Of a DNA stretch of 64,000 nt, positions 48,315 through 59,200 are shown one piece after another; the stretch's first letter is position 1, and the number at the start of each line of letters is the position of its first letter. Source of the DNA: Stichopus chloronotus (Eukaryota; Echinodermata; Holothuroidea; Aspidochirotida; Stichopodidae); assembly GCA_021234535.1 (NCBI GenBank), contig CM037843.1, forward strand, positions 19,871,911 through 19,935,910, in the 5' to 3' direction. The position numbers were made by a program, and so were the translations under genes. The notes under the pieces are model-generated. The model had not been told where the DNA came from, ran no database searches, and worked only from the letters and a program-made list of their open reading frames with translations.

Positions 48315-48680
48315 TCTTAAAGGTCATATGATATGAGAATGACATTTTGGAGTATTCGGTGCATTAAGCATTAAAAATATTAAAAATAGCCACAAATTTC
48401 ATCAAAATCCTTTAAACGTTGACCAATTTACAAGCAAATTAGTGTCTCACAGCCAGCTGTATCATGAATAAACATTGGCTAAGTATGCAAATTTGTGACA
48501 TCAAGAGAAGGACTCCTATGATGTATTATGTTAATCCTTTGTTTATTTAACCCTTATTTTTGGAAGTATGCATTTTCTTCTTCAAAAATATTGATATCAC
48601 TTATCAATGTGAAACTCAGTAATTAAGTATAATTAAGAGGCAAAATATATAGGCTTAACAGAAGAAATACTGATACTGTG
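48315..48680 (-). repeat. dispersed repeat family R1, copy B
   Basis: In inverted orientation this matches 4850-5225 block by block, including an exact 19-base run at 48526-48544 and the segments CCAATGTTTAT and TCAATATTTTTGAAGA. Conservation over about 350 bp between copies 43 kb apart shows a transposed or otherwise dispersed unit. Confidence 0.75.
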
Positions 48681-50684
48681 CAACACTCCATGTCATATGT
48701 TTTGCATTTATTTCAAACTTTGAAAAGTCATACCTAAATAAACTGTAAAAGATAAAAACAAAATTCCAATGGATATTCACTTAGGGTTTTACTTCACAGC
48801 TTCTGAATGAAGGTTGCTCTTTTCTAGAAGCATGTCTCACAACCTTTGAGCATGAGCTTAACTGAACGTAGCAAGAATGTTCATTCCTGTTACGATGATT
48901 GTGTTCTTTTCCAGTGGATGAAGATTTACATTCAGTACAAGCCACTTTGCAACCAGCAGATTGTTGGCTTTTGCATACTTACCGTATATTTAGATTACAT
49001 GCAACTTGTAATGCACAAACAAATGCACAGACATGATGGTAACTAGAGAAGAAACTTAAGTGGCTATTGAGAAGAAATGATTGGAGACACAGCATATGAA
49101 ACATGTGATGTAATTTTCGCTCCGGCAAGTTTTAACAACAGACATGCTATACTGCTTAGACTGAATATAAAGACATGTACATGGTATATTCTAACCGTAT
49201 AGCGCAAAGTGGGCACATCAAATTGTCCGATGGCACATGCCCCTCAACACCTTCCATCCCCAGAGTGTACGTTACTGCTATCCACGAACAAATTTCTTTT
49301 GTCACTCTGAAGACGGGAACGGATAAACTCTTCAGATGATTAAAATATGCAATCTTGTCCCCCCTCCCTTTCTAGAGTCATATATCTATAGTTCACCACC
49401 ACCATGAGTATTGATAGCATCTGATCCAACTTACATCCTAATCGACACACTTGCGCTACAGTTGTGCACTCACTTTGTCGTACTAAAATATCTGCCCAGA
49501 AGTTACTGCTTCACTGCAGCGATAGTCAGATGAAAAAAATGCAGAGGATTTCGAGTGGACGGTAAATGGAGATCATTACTTCAAGCAGGCCGTGCGACGT
49601 ATTTCAATATTCTAGTACAGTAAAGATCAGTACGGTTCAGCAGACATTATACAGTATTACTGTCAATTGCAGTGGATGGTAATGACCACCACCACATATG
49701 CAGGCCTGTGCTGTTCTCATATGCATACACAGCATATGTATGGTCAGTATATTAGTATGCAGCAGAGTACAGTTTGCTGTAATACAGAACACAAGAGCAC
49801 AATGCAGTAAAAATTAATACACAAAGAACGGAAAAGTACGACTGGTATGGGAAATTTAGGAGAAAAGCAATAAAAACATACATGTTAATTGTTGAGCAAG
49901 TACCTGTGAGCATGTGCACGATTAACTGCATTGTGGAATAAACACTACTTGCCATCAAAAAAAAAAATAACTTAATTATATACCCAGTCCACGAGTGAAG
50001 CATTTAACATACAGTAGGATATTGTGCCAATTACAGCCACACTGCAGCACATATGTACACACCCACACATATACTGCCACACTTCACATGCAATGCAATT
50101 TTATTGGGTCATTTGAAATGGTGTGTGTCCTCACTCTGTGCATACATTACAAACAACCAAATGAAGTATATGAAAGGGATCACATGCATTTTCATTGTTT
50201 CTTTTGTACTCTCACAGTAAAACGATTGTGACAATCATCATACCAATAGTCCTGGTGATGGCAACTTGCAGGGTTTAAATTATATGTACACATCTGCACG
50301 CCCCTGTAATACGTTAACTAACTCTTAAATTTGTGCAAATGAGAACAGATGTATGCCCGCATAAAATTGTTAGTAAGTGATAGGAATGAACAAGATATTA
50401 ATGATTGCAAAATTCCACTGACAGTTATTACCTGCTTCAAAGCTTGGTCACAAAAGTTATCATGTTACCTCACTAGCTGACCTTTCATTTAACAAAAGGA
50501 AAAACTTTGATGGAAAGTTAGCATGAAGGAAACTGGGGAATGAACAGGTTAATGCACTATAATGTATGTATAGTCATCTAAACAATATTGAAGATTAAAA
50601 TGGTACAAACACTATACTGCTACAGGTTCACATTGCAACAATACAAACAAACATTGTTCAAGGGCAGTGCTGTCATACCAATTG
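48681..50684. other. no gene recognised
   Basis: No exon or repeat structure could be supported. ORFs are at most 83 codons. Confidence 0.5.
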
Positions 50685-50885
50685 GTTTGTGCGATTCCCA
50701 AAAACTTACTGGTTTGAGAATTAACAAGCGGCATATACCATGTGACCAGCTGCATTTACCACACGGTCAAGCAAACTGGCAATTTGTGTGTTTGCATATC
50801 TGGTCACTGTCCAGCCATAATTGCCAGTCTCTTAGCACATGCTTGGTTATGTGAGATGAGGGAGTACGCACTGTGAATTATTGTC
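50685..50885. mobile_element. palindromic MITE family, copy 4
   Basis: It starts with GATTCCCAAAAACTTACTGG and TTTGAGAATTAACAAGCG, then two degenerate arms around GGCAATTTGTGTG, ending GATGAGGGAGTACGCACTGTG. It is more diverged than the copies at 15.1 and 51.3 kb. Confidence 0.75.
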
Positions 50886-51322
50886 AAATGCAATGGGTTA
50901 TCTTGTTGTGTATCATGTGCACATTGCATATGCTACAACTATGGTAGCAAATACCTTATGTGTAAAGTATGTGTATGTGCTGAATGAAATGTATGATGTT
51001 TATGTGCTATATGAGATGAACAAAATGAGACAATTGACTGAGCTCTAGATGTTTTATTTGTACACATGGTGATAGCAAAGTTTGGAAGTAACCATGCCCT
51101 ACATCCTAGACACATTGATGTACATTTGAAGTAATACTATTTAAAGCTCTACATATTATATTGAATGACGGGAATATGCCATTAAAAGAGAAACAGCCAC
51201 AGAGACTTTTTTTTTTTTGGGGGGGGGGGGGGAAAGGGAGGCTTTATCCTGATCAGTGGTACCATGCATGTATCCATGTTAGTCAAACTTACTTCATGAC
51301 CTTTATGATTTAAATAAATCGC
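50886..51322. repeat. unassigned, with a T-run/G-run
   Basis: T(12)G(14) at 51207-51232 is the only notable feature. No gene was recognised. Confidence 0.6.
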
Positions 51323-52040
51323 TGCAAATTCCCCAAAACTTTGTCGTTTGGGAATTAACAAGCGAAGTACTCACCTCATATAACCAATGCATTACTGTGC
51401 TGACTGTGGTCTAGCATCTGGAAATTGTGTGCGTATCTGGCAATTGTCCTTCCATGATTGCCAGATGCTAGACCATAGTCAATACGGTTACATTTCTGTG
51501 TTGCGACATTTCTACGTTCCGACATGTTCGCCACTAGAGTACATTTTTCGTCGGAACATAGAGACGTCGGAATACAGAGACTTCATTTATGTATCTATAT
51601 TTCGATAACTCTATATACCGACTTCCCTATGTTCTGACATCTCTACGCTTCGAAAAATGATTTACTTTGGCACCGATAAGAAATGTACTTTAGGGCCAAA
51701 GTACATTATTGTCTGCTCGAAAGTACTTTTCCGGCGCCCAAGTACATTATTTTCAGTGCCCTAGTACATTGTTTCTGGTGGCAAAGTATATTATTTTCGG
51801 CGCCAAAGTAACTTTTTGTCGGAATATAGAGACGTCGAAACATAGAGATGTCGGAATATTGAAACGTTGAAGTATAGGGTTGTCGGAACATAGAGACATC
51901 GGAATTCAGGGCTGTCGCAACATAGAGATGTCGGAATACAGAGCTGTCGAAACATGGAGATGTCGGAACATAGCTGGGATGTCCCCGTCAATACAGTAAT
52001 GTATAGGATATGAGGTGAGGGAGTATGTGCTGTAAATCAT
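51323..52040. mobile_element. palindromic MITE family, copy 5, split by another element
   Basis: The left part (to 51485) runs AATTCCCCAAAACTTTGTCG, TTTGGGAATTAACAAGCG, GTACTCACCTCATATAACC, then the loop and the second arm up to GACCATAGTCAATAC. The arm resumes at 51987 with GTCAATACAGTAATG and ends GAGGTGAGGGAGTATGTGC. Removing the insertion and one 8-bp copy restores the order seen at 15.1 kb. The host MITE is therefore older than the insertion. Confidence 0.85.
51478..51994. mobile_element. 501-bp repeat-array transposon nested in a MITE
   Basis: The insertion is 51486-51986. It is flanked by perfect 8-bp copies of GTCAATAC (51478-51485 and 51987-51994). Its ends are loosely inverted: GGTTACAT on the left and ATGTCCCC on the right (GGGGACAT inverted). 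The right arm is ten tandem 16-bp units close to GTCGGAACATAGAGAT (about 51818-51977). The left arm carries the same unit in both orientations. The middle has six units of about 21-22 bp around AAAGTACATTATTTTC (about 51698-51815), some with GGCGCC. The layout is foldback-like. An 8-bp duplication with GG ends would suit Merlin- or hAT-type transposases. Confidence 0.8.
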
Positions 52041-54365
52041 GATTTTTTCCAAATAAAAACATAATTCTAATCATGATTTTAATCAGCTGGATTTGAATAA
52101 AAGGACCGCAGGATGATACATCACATCCAGATAGTGGCAAGTCAAATATAGCAGCCCTATAATATAGGGACTTCTTTGGACAATTGTGCTGATGTAATCT
52201 TGATCCTTATAAAATGCGGTTAAAATGAGGTTATCAGGCCCAGTCTTCAGTGTTTGTTTCAGTGAAGTAGTAACAGGTAGGATATGAGGGTGCAGGGGGA
52301 ACATGTCTCCCCTGGAAAATAGGTTGGGAGAAATTTCTTCCTATTGTGTTCAACCTGACAAAGGCTACTTTTGTTGTTCAGTCAGCTCCGCATTAAGCTA
52401 AAACATTTTTTTTACTGTAGGGGACAATCAAAAGAAGTATCATAGCAGAGAATAACACACAGTGTATTGTATGATGATTCTGTCATGGTGGTATACACGT
52501 AGTTAATGCAATATGTCTTTGATCCATGGAAGGTATCAAAGTTAGCAGCAATTAATTTTAAGGATTGATCAACAACCTGCTACCTCACATGAACCTACCT
52601 GGAGTTAAAAGTTATGATGCATGAAGATCAGGAAATAGTTGATCATATTGCATCACACATACGATTTGCACTGCGGCATGCGTGATGTGTCTCAACTTGT
52701 TGACGGATGTGCACCAATTAACCACTCACCACAAAATGAGATATGCGATCCTGACATATACCAACGAGGGAAACAAATCCCATATCTAGTACTGATGATG
52801 TCCATCTGATGTAGATGAAACTGTTTTTGAAAATGGAGGAGGAAACACCAGGCATCATCTGCTGGTGAACCATACAGATAGGAAGATAACCGAAAATCAG
52901 ATCACATAGGACGGAGCACGGTGCTGACTACAGACTGACAGCAATGTGAAAACGAAGCACATGATAGTGAGGTACGATTTTTTTTCTTCTTAATTTAAAA
53001 TATCTAGATTATCAGCGATGTTAATATTTCATTTGACGTAATTGAGTTTGCACAGCTGCTCTTGCATTGTACACACTTCTTGACTATACCAGAATTATGC
53101 ACTAAATGACATTGAAACGCCTTCCATCGGTTTTCTCGCTCTTTCCATTCCCTAGCTGCTGAGTACATGTCTCCATAGCAGCCAATCTCTTCACTTCACT
53201 CCCTCCCCATTCTACCACCCCATCCACTAGTTTCCCTTACAGAGACTATCGACCAAAACATGTAATGAGGTAGCGTGTACTTTGCAGGCCTTCGCAGCTC
53301 CATTCGACGTAGACCAAGGAACACTGAAGTTATGTTTTAATTAAATGAACTTGCTCTCCTGCCATAATTTTTTTCCATGAGTTACTAACTAAAAGGTTTT
53401 CCATTGGAGAACCAGTGTTTTTCCTATGATTATGTCTCAAGTATACCTCAGCCATACAATATGACCTTCAAAGTCGAGAAGCAGAGAAAATTCAAGCAGG
53501 AGGCATTACTCTGTCATAGCTGTATGACCAAAATGAACAGAACAGAGTTAATGATTTAGCATGCATACATGTTGAAGTATAACATCAATATCTGACAAAT
53601 CAACCATTTCGGTAATTGTCATGGACAATAATGGGTAATGTGCAGCAGAAAATTTTCTCCAAATCATACACATTTTGATATTCTGCCCTGACTTTCATGG
53701 TTCAGATTTCACAAACATTCCATCGTAAGTGTAACTTGCAAATGATTTAGACAATTACGTAATCTTCAAAATGACGTTTTTTTGGACAGTTTAGTGCTTA
53801 GCTACCTTGCATCCATTAACTGCCATCAGTGTCAATTCATGTTCCATCCAACTTTACCTTATGGCCTTATCAAATAATTTCTTGCCAAATATGCCTACTT
53901 TTAAACTCATATTGCGCATAGATATAAGTATACAAGTCAAGTGCACCATATGCAGTATGTGTAAAAACACACCAAAGAGTACCATTAATTCTAAGATGAC
54001 CGGTGATTGGTAAGTAAGTAGTCATGTGACCCTTCCTACCCATCAATTACTCCAGAGTATAGCAACACTTTAATCTATTAGTGTATACACATGTCGCCAA
54101 TAACACCACTTTCAAGGGGACTTGAAGCAGTTGTGTGCAAAAATGATGGCTGTTTTGAGCTCCACCTAGCTCACTTTAATATCAGAATATCTCAAAGGAA
54201 TTTGTTTTTCACTTTCTCTGGACTAAGTATGTAGGTCGGTGAGTAACCTCAGTGGCAAGTAAAAAACCAAGTTTGTTCAGCCACTGCAGATCACCCACAA
54301 TCCCACGCAGTATTTCATAAAATAACAGCCTATTGCTGAAGTGTTTCATTATAAGTATGAGTGTG
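52041..54365. other. no gene recognised
   Basis: AATCATGATTTTAATCAGCT near 52070 is shared with 36264. A minus-strand frame between an acceptor-like TTCACCAG (about 52865) and GTGAGTGG (about 52732) is open for about 45 codons but is not recognised. A GTAAGTAAGT donor-like site lies at about 54011. Confidence 0.4.
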
Positions 54366-54560
54366 ATGGTGGCACGGAATGCTAGTGTAGGCTATGGTCA
54401 CTTTCTACACGATGTATTCAGTAGGATACTCATGCTGTCATATCAACGCAAAGATATCGTCTATTGAAGCATCATTGTGATTGGCCAACCACTAACCTTC
54501 TTTTATGTACGATGAAGTGATTGGTCCTAACATTCTATGCCACTGTCACAGTGCTACTTA
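54366..54560 (+). repeat. dispersed repeat family R2, copy A
   Basis: It aligns in the same orientation with 59000-59200. Shared blocks include CTAACCTTCTTTTAT at 54492-54506, then TGATTGGTCCTAAC and TGCCACTGT. Confidence 0.7.
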
Positions 54561-55967
54561 GGCTTGGTCTGTTGAGAAAGGGTGAAGCTGTTCTTTCTTC
54601 TATTCTGAAAAACTCATGATTCTATCATAAAGGACTGTAATATTTCTTAGGGTATATTCAGGATCTCCTGTCAGAGACTTTCCTTGCAGGGTCTTTTCTA
54701 AAGACTACCCTTCCGAGTATGCATGATGTTTTTTGACGATTCCCCTGGAGGGAATTTGCAGGATCCAATTCAGGGGTTCCATGGACATGCATTCCCACAT
54801 ATTAACATTTAGATATGAATTTCACTCACATGAAGTATCTCCCCAAGAGTTTCGTCAAAATGTCTTCTTCATCGGTGACCATATTGCAGAAAAGGAGGGA
54901 ATATTACAGGCTGCCCTGGTTCACAGTTCGTAACCTGGTGACACAACTACAAACCCAACCTATTGCCAAGACAATCATAATATGGGAGTTCTGCAAAATC
55001 AGGATACACAATGCCACCTAATTCACTCTATGTAACTTTACAGAATAAAAATAATTGCAGAAATTTAACTGAGCCCACCCTTCAGTGGATGACTTGAGAT
55101 GGTAGGTATGTATCACATCTCTACAAAGAGACCGATAGGGCACCTTGTGCAAACAACGAACGGAAAAACTTGAAGGAATGCAAACCATTTTCACTAGAAT
55201 GTTACGAACAGTTCCACCTGAATCAGACTGCCTGTACCAAGATTGGGCATCATGATATATAGTCACTTAAAAGTCTGAAATGGAAAACCAGACCATCTGT
55301 GCTTCTTTGTAGAGAAATCATTCCATGTCTAAAGTATCTACTGTGAGTGCTCGATCATTCCTGAGCGCTGGATTGAATTCCACCTGAGGGTGATGCAAAT
55401 TTCCAAAAATTTCTGTTTACTTTTTTGAAAACTTTTCTAAGAAATCTGATGTTAGTGACAAACAATCCAATACAGGCTTGATATTCCCCAGCTCCTCTTG
55501 CCCTCCTTTCTGATGCCTAATGTGAATATAAGCAGTGTGCTGCATAATTCACGAAACAATGGGGAAAAAAAAAAAGAAGAGGCAGGCTGTTTCTGGCCAC
55601 TTGGCAGACTACAAAACTCACACGCAGCACCCACGAGCCAATATCGATGATATATATACGTACTGACTCAGTATTCCCTTTAACTTGATTTCTGCTTCAG
55701 CTGTATGTTGAAGGCCTCAAGGAAGAGAATTAATCGTAAAATTTCAATAAATGACTTAGCATTGCGACAAACTGTCAGTCTGTCTCCAAATTATTCACCG
55801 CTTCAAGTTGTCTTTCCTCTCTGCATTAACATATTTTGAGTAAGCATTGCTACACAATAGCATGCTTGGCAAAACAAATTGTGAATTTTTTTTTTCTCTG
55901 GTCACATTTTTTTTTTTTTTTCTGCTTGGCAAAGCCACTGAGAGGCCAGGCATTTTTTTCCCCTGCT
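54561..55967. other. no gene recognised
   Basis: Poly-T runs at about 55887-55921. ORFs here are at most about 100 codons and are not recognised. Confidence 0.5.
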
Positions 55968-55988
55968 CTGTGTGTGTGTGTGTGTGTA
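55968..55988. repeat. (TG)n microsatellite
   Basis: About ten TG units. Confidence 0.95.
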
Positions 55989-58900
55989 TTTCAACAACTT
56001 GATCAGCAGCAATTGAGGGAACTTCACATTGTTTACTGGAGTCTGAAAAAGAGAAATTCGTAAACGTTGCTGTGTAGTCAAGAACGTAGAAGTTAGACAG
56101 CAAATACTAGTTTCATTGGATGCTTTAGAATATTTTATTTGAGTGGTTTGTTAGACTATGTCTTAAATAATGAGTACTGTATGTATGTACTGGTGTATAA
56201 GTTAGTGCATGTTTCTTTGGTAAACATGAATAAAAACTCCCAATGCAAGCCTGACATAGCTTGTATTCTCCAGAATTAGTGTCAATTCATGTATGAAATC
56301 ACAGAAATGTAGGACTAATCATTACTTCTTTGTGCATACTTATCAATGTGATGAGAAACCCGCATTCAATGTGATGAGAGCAAGCTGATCGTGATGAGCA
56401 TGGCTCCCGCAGTCCTTTTAGCTGTATTAGAAATTAGGAATCTTATAAATACAAAAATAAGGTCCAAAGAAGAAATCAAGCAAGAACAGAAATGTAAACG
56501 TGAATATGACGAACATCAACAATACTGACTCAAAAATTGAGTCTCTGAAAGCCATTTGAAGACATCTGGTAGGTGCTGTTTCTGATTTTTTACAGGTATT
56601 GAACAGTAGGCTATTAAACATAAACCTGGCGTGATTTGAGAGTGGTCTAGAGTAGATAAACACATGCATGACTCAATGTTGGAACAGCAGTGTTGTGTGG
56701 CATGGTGTCTGTGATTGTGGTACCTGGTGCAAGTTAGCAATTACAACAGTGTATGAGTAACCTAATATTACATACACTTTAATTCATTTCATTTAGTGGT
56801 AGAAGCACATGACTCAATGAAGTTCATGCACTGTCGTATCAGATCACATTCTGTGGTTTGGTATGTGTGCAAATAAGATGCTATTACATGATCAGTATCC
56901 TTGGTTAATTATTTTGACTAAGTGAATAAAACTCGATAAGAGCATAATCCTGTAACAGACACAGTTATCAAAACTGACTCAATTTGCTGGTAAAGATTAG
57001 AAAGTGTAGCACACACTGTCTATAGTTTAACCCTGGCTAGGGTAATAACTGCAGTAATATTCTTCTTTTGATGGAAAATGTTCTCTGAAAATTTTGTTGA
57101 CAGCTGCTTCGAATTATGATACCCTTTTGTCGTATCTATGCCTATCTGCATGTCACTTGGATGTTCCTCCATGAATAAATATAAGCTACATTCTTGCAGT
57201 GACACGTCTGGTTGTGCATAACCATGCACGAATAAGCCCCATAGCTCCTTTGAGTTTCTGTCGCTCATTTTTCAATGAAGGCAATTGACAGAACTTCGTT
57301 GCAAACTTGCTGAATGCACATTCATGCAGGCATGCGACGCATGCCAGCATGTAAATTTCCAGGTAAATTAAAACCACGACATGAAATCCGAGAGCACATT
57401 CTCTGCATAAAGGCTCATTCCCAGTGACTGTGCAGCGACACTGACAAATTCGATGCCGCAAGTCTCAGAAATGTTAATTATGAATGTAGAACGGTTCCAC
57501 CGTGAGCCGTGCAGGCATATTATGTTGCAAACATGGAGATGATCAAAGTTGAATGTGTTCTTTAACTATCCAATTTGATTGAGCTTCCCTGGAAATGAGT
57601 CCATGCACAGAGCATGGATGAGACTTTTATGATAGGTACTGAATGAGCAAAACAACGTTGCAACCTACAAATTTTTCGAAAACCCAAAGTGATTTAGAGA
57701 TGATTAGCCTACAATAGCTTGTCTGGTTCATGCAAGGCAAACAATTAACCCACGAAAGGTCATTTAATGTTGGTTAACATAGACACGACATTTCGTCTTG
57801 AGCAGCATAAATGCATGTTGTGGGTACACTAGAGCATGTGCTAAAGAAGCATACAGCAGATACATGTATGTATACATTGCATTGTCAATGCCATGCAAGG
57901 TTTGATAAAGGGCAATCATGTGCTGAAACATGCTTGAGTGGTATTTTATTGTACAAACAGTCTACGTATCGTCTGTGTAATCACATTGTGGTAATTAGAA
58001 ATCTGAATTTCAAATTACACAGTTCACACTGGCACAGTGTACACAATTCTAGACATCCACTGCTGCTCTGTATAATATTACTAATTAAAGTGATTACATG
58101 TGTCCTGAAAATGACAGGGATAAAGTTACATTTGATCTAAAGTTTTTCTTTATTTTTAAATTTAAATGAAAGGATATTCATTGACAAAATATGAATGAAA
58201 ATGATGGTAACCTCTTTGAAAGCAACAGAAACAGCATTAAAACAGTTAAAAAAGAAATAATACTTGAAAATTAATGATTCTTATTATTCTAGTCCTACAT
58301 TTAATGAATATGCAACAGCACAGGTCTCACTGACGTATCAAAAACATACTACAGTCGTTGCTCCTTGATAGGTACTGTGGGAATTGCAGTTTTTAGTGGA
58401 ACAACGCACTTATATTTACAAATACATACAAACTGATCCACCTTATTATGGTGTCAGTGATCAGCTGTTTAGTTCAACTAAATATTCATTACCAGAATAC
58501 TTCCCATTGCCTCGTTCAGAGAAGCGCATGGTTAAGTTGAATGAAAACTGTCAACCACTGCTATACATTATTGTGTTTTACTGTACAGCCGTTATGTTAG
58601 AAGAATCTGAAATCATATGGCAGGATCTAACACCTGAAACTTATTATTTCCCAAATTGTCTGAATGGGCAACTTAAAGCTACTAGACTTTTGGACATGAC
58701 ATTTTCATGCTTTTACTTTTTTGCCAAAGCGTACAATCACCTTAACAAAAAGCAACTGGTGTTACTAGATGGGTTTTTTAACTTTTCTGACTGAGAAAAC
58801 CTTACATATATATCCTTTGCCATCTTACATAATCAGGTGATTCCGGCAAACCTTTCAAAATATTTGGATGGAAGATTGCTAAACTAGCATCTTACTCAAA

Positions 58901-58999
58901 GATGACTCTTTGAATGGTAAGGTTAGCGAGGACGCCGAGTGAACTGGTATCATATGCATATACACATGTAAATTACATGTAGACTGAGAATAAGATTGT
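55989..58999. other. no gene recognised
   Basis: The 136-codon plus ORF at 58384-58794 is about the longest expected by chance at this composition and has no recognised motif. Two overlapping minus frames at 57020-57461 both look protein-like, which argues that neither is informative. Confidence 0.45.
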
Positions 59000-59200
59000 G
59001 ATATGGTGACACAGACTGTTAGGATGTAGGCAACTGTTACCTTCTACAGTATTTTGAATAGTTATTGCTAATATATGCTGTCAGATAGACACAATGATGT
59101 CCTTCATCAAATCACCCCTGTGACTGACCAACTCCTAACCTTCTTTTATAAACAATGAATTGATTGGTACTAACAATTTGTGCCACTGTTGTAGTGACAA
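59000..59200 (+). repeat. dispersed repeat family R2, copy B
   Basis: It matches 54366-54560 with CTAACCTTCTTTTAT at 59135-59149, TGATTGGTACTAAC and TGCCACTGT in the same order. Spacing between the copies is about 4.64 kb. Confidence 0.7.

Noticed and set aside
51706..51991. Minus-strand ORFs with repeated FRxLYxxTSLY motifs
   Set aside because: Translation of the 16-bp tandem units (period 16 codons); non-coding element.
58384..58794. 136-codon plus ORF
   Set aside because: With about 62% AT, roughly one ORF of this length is expected by chance in 64 kb over six frames; no motif was recognised.
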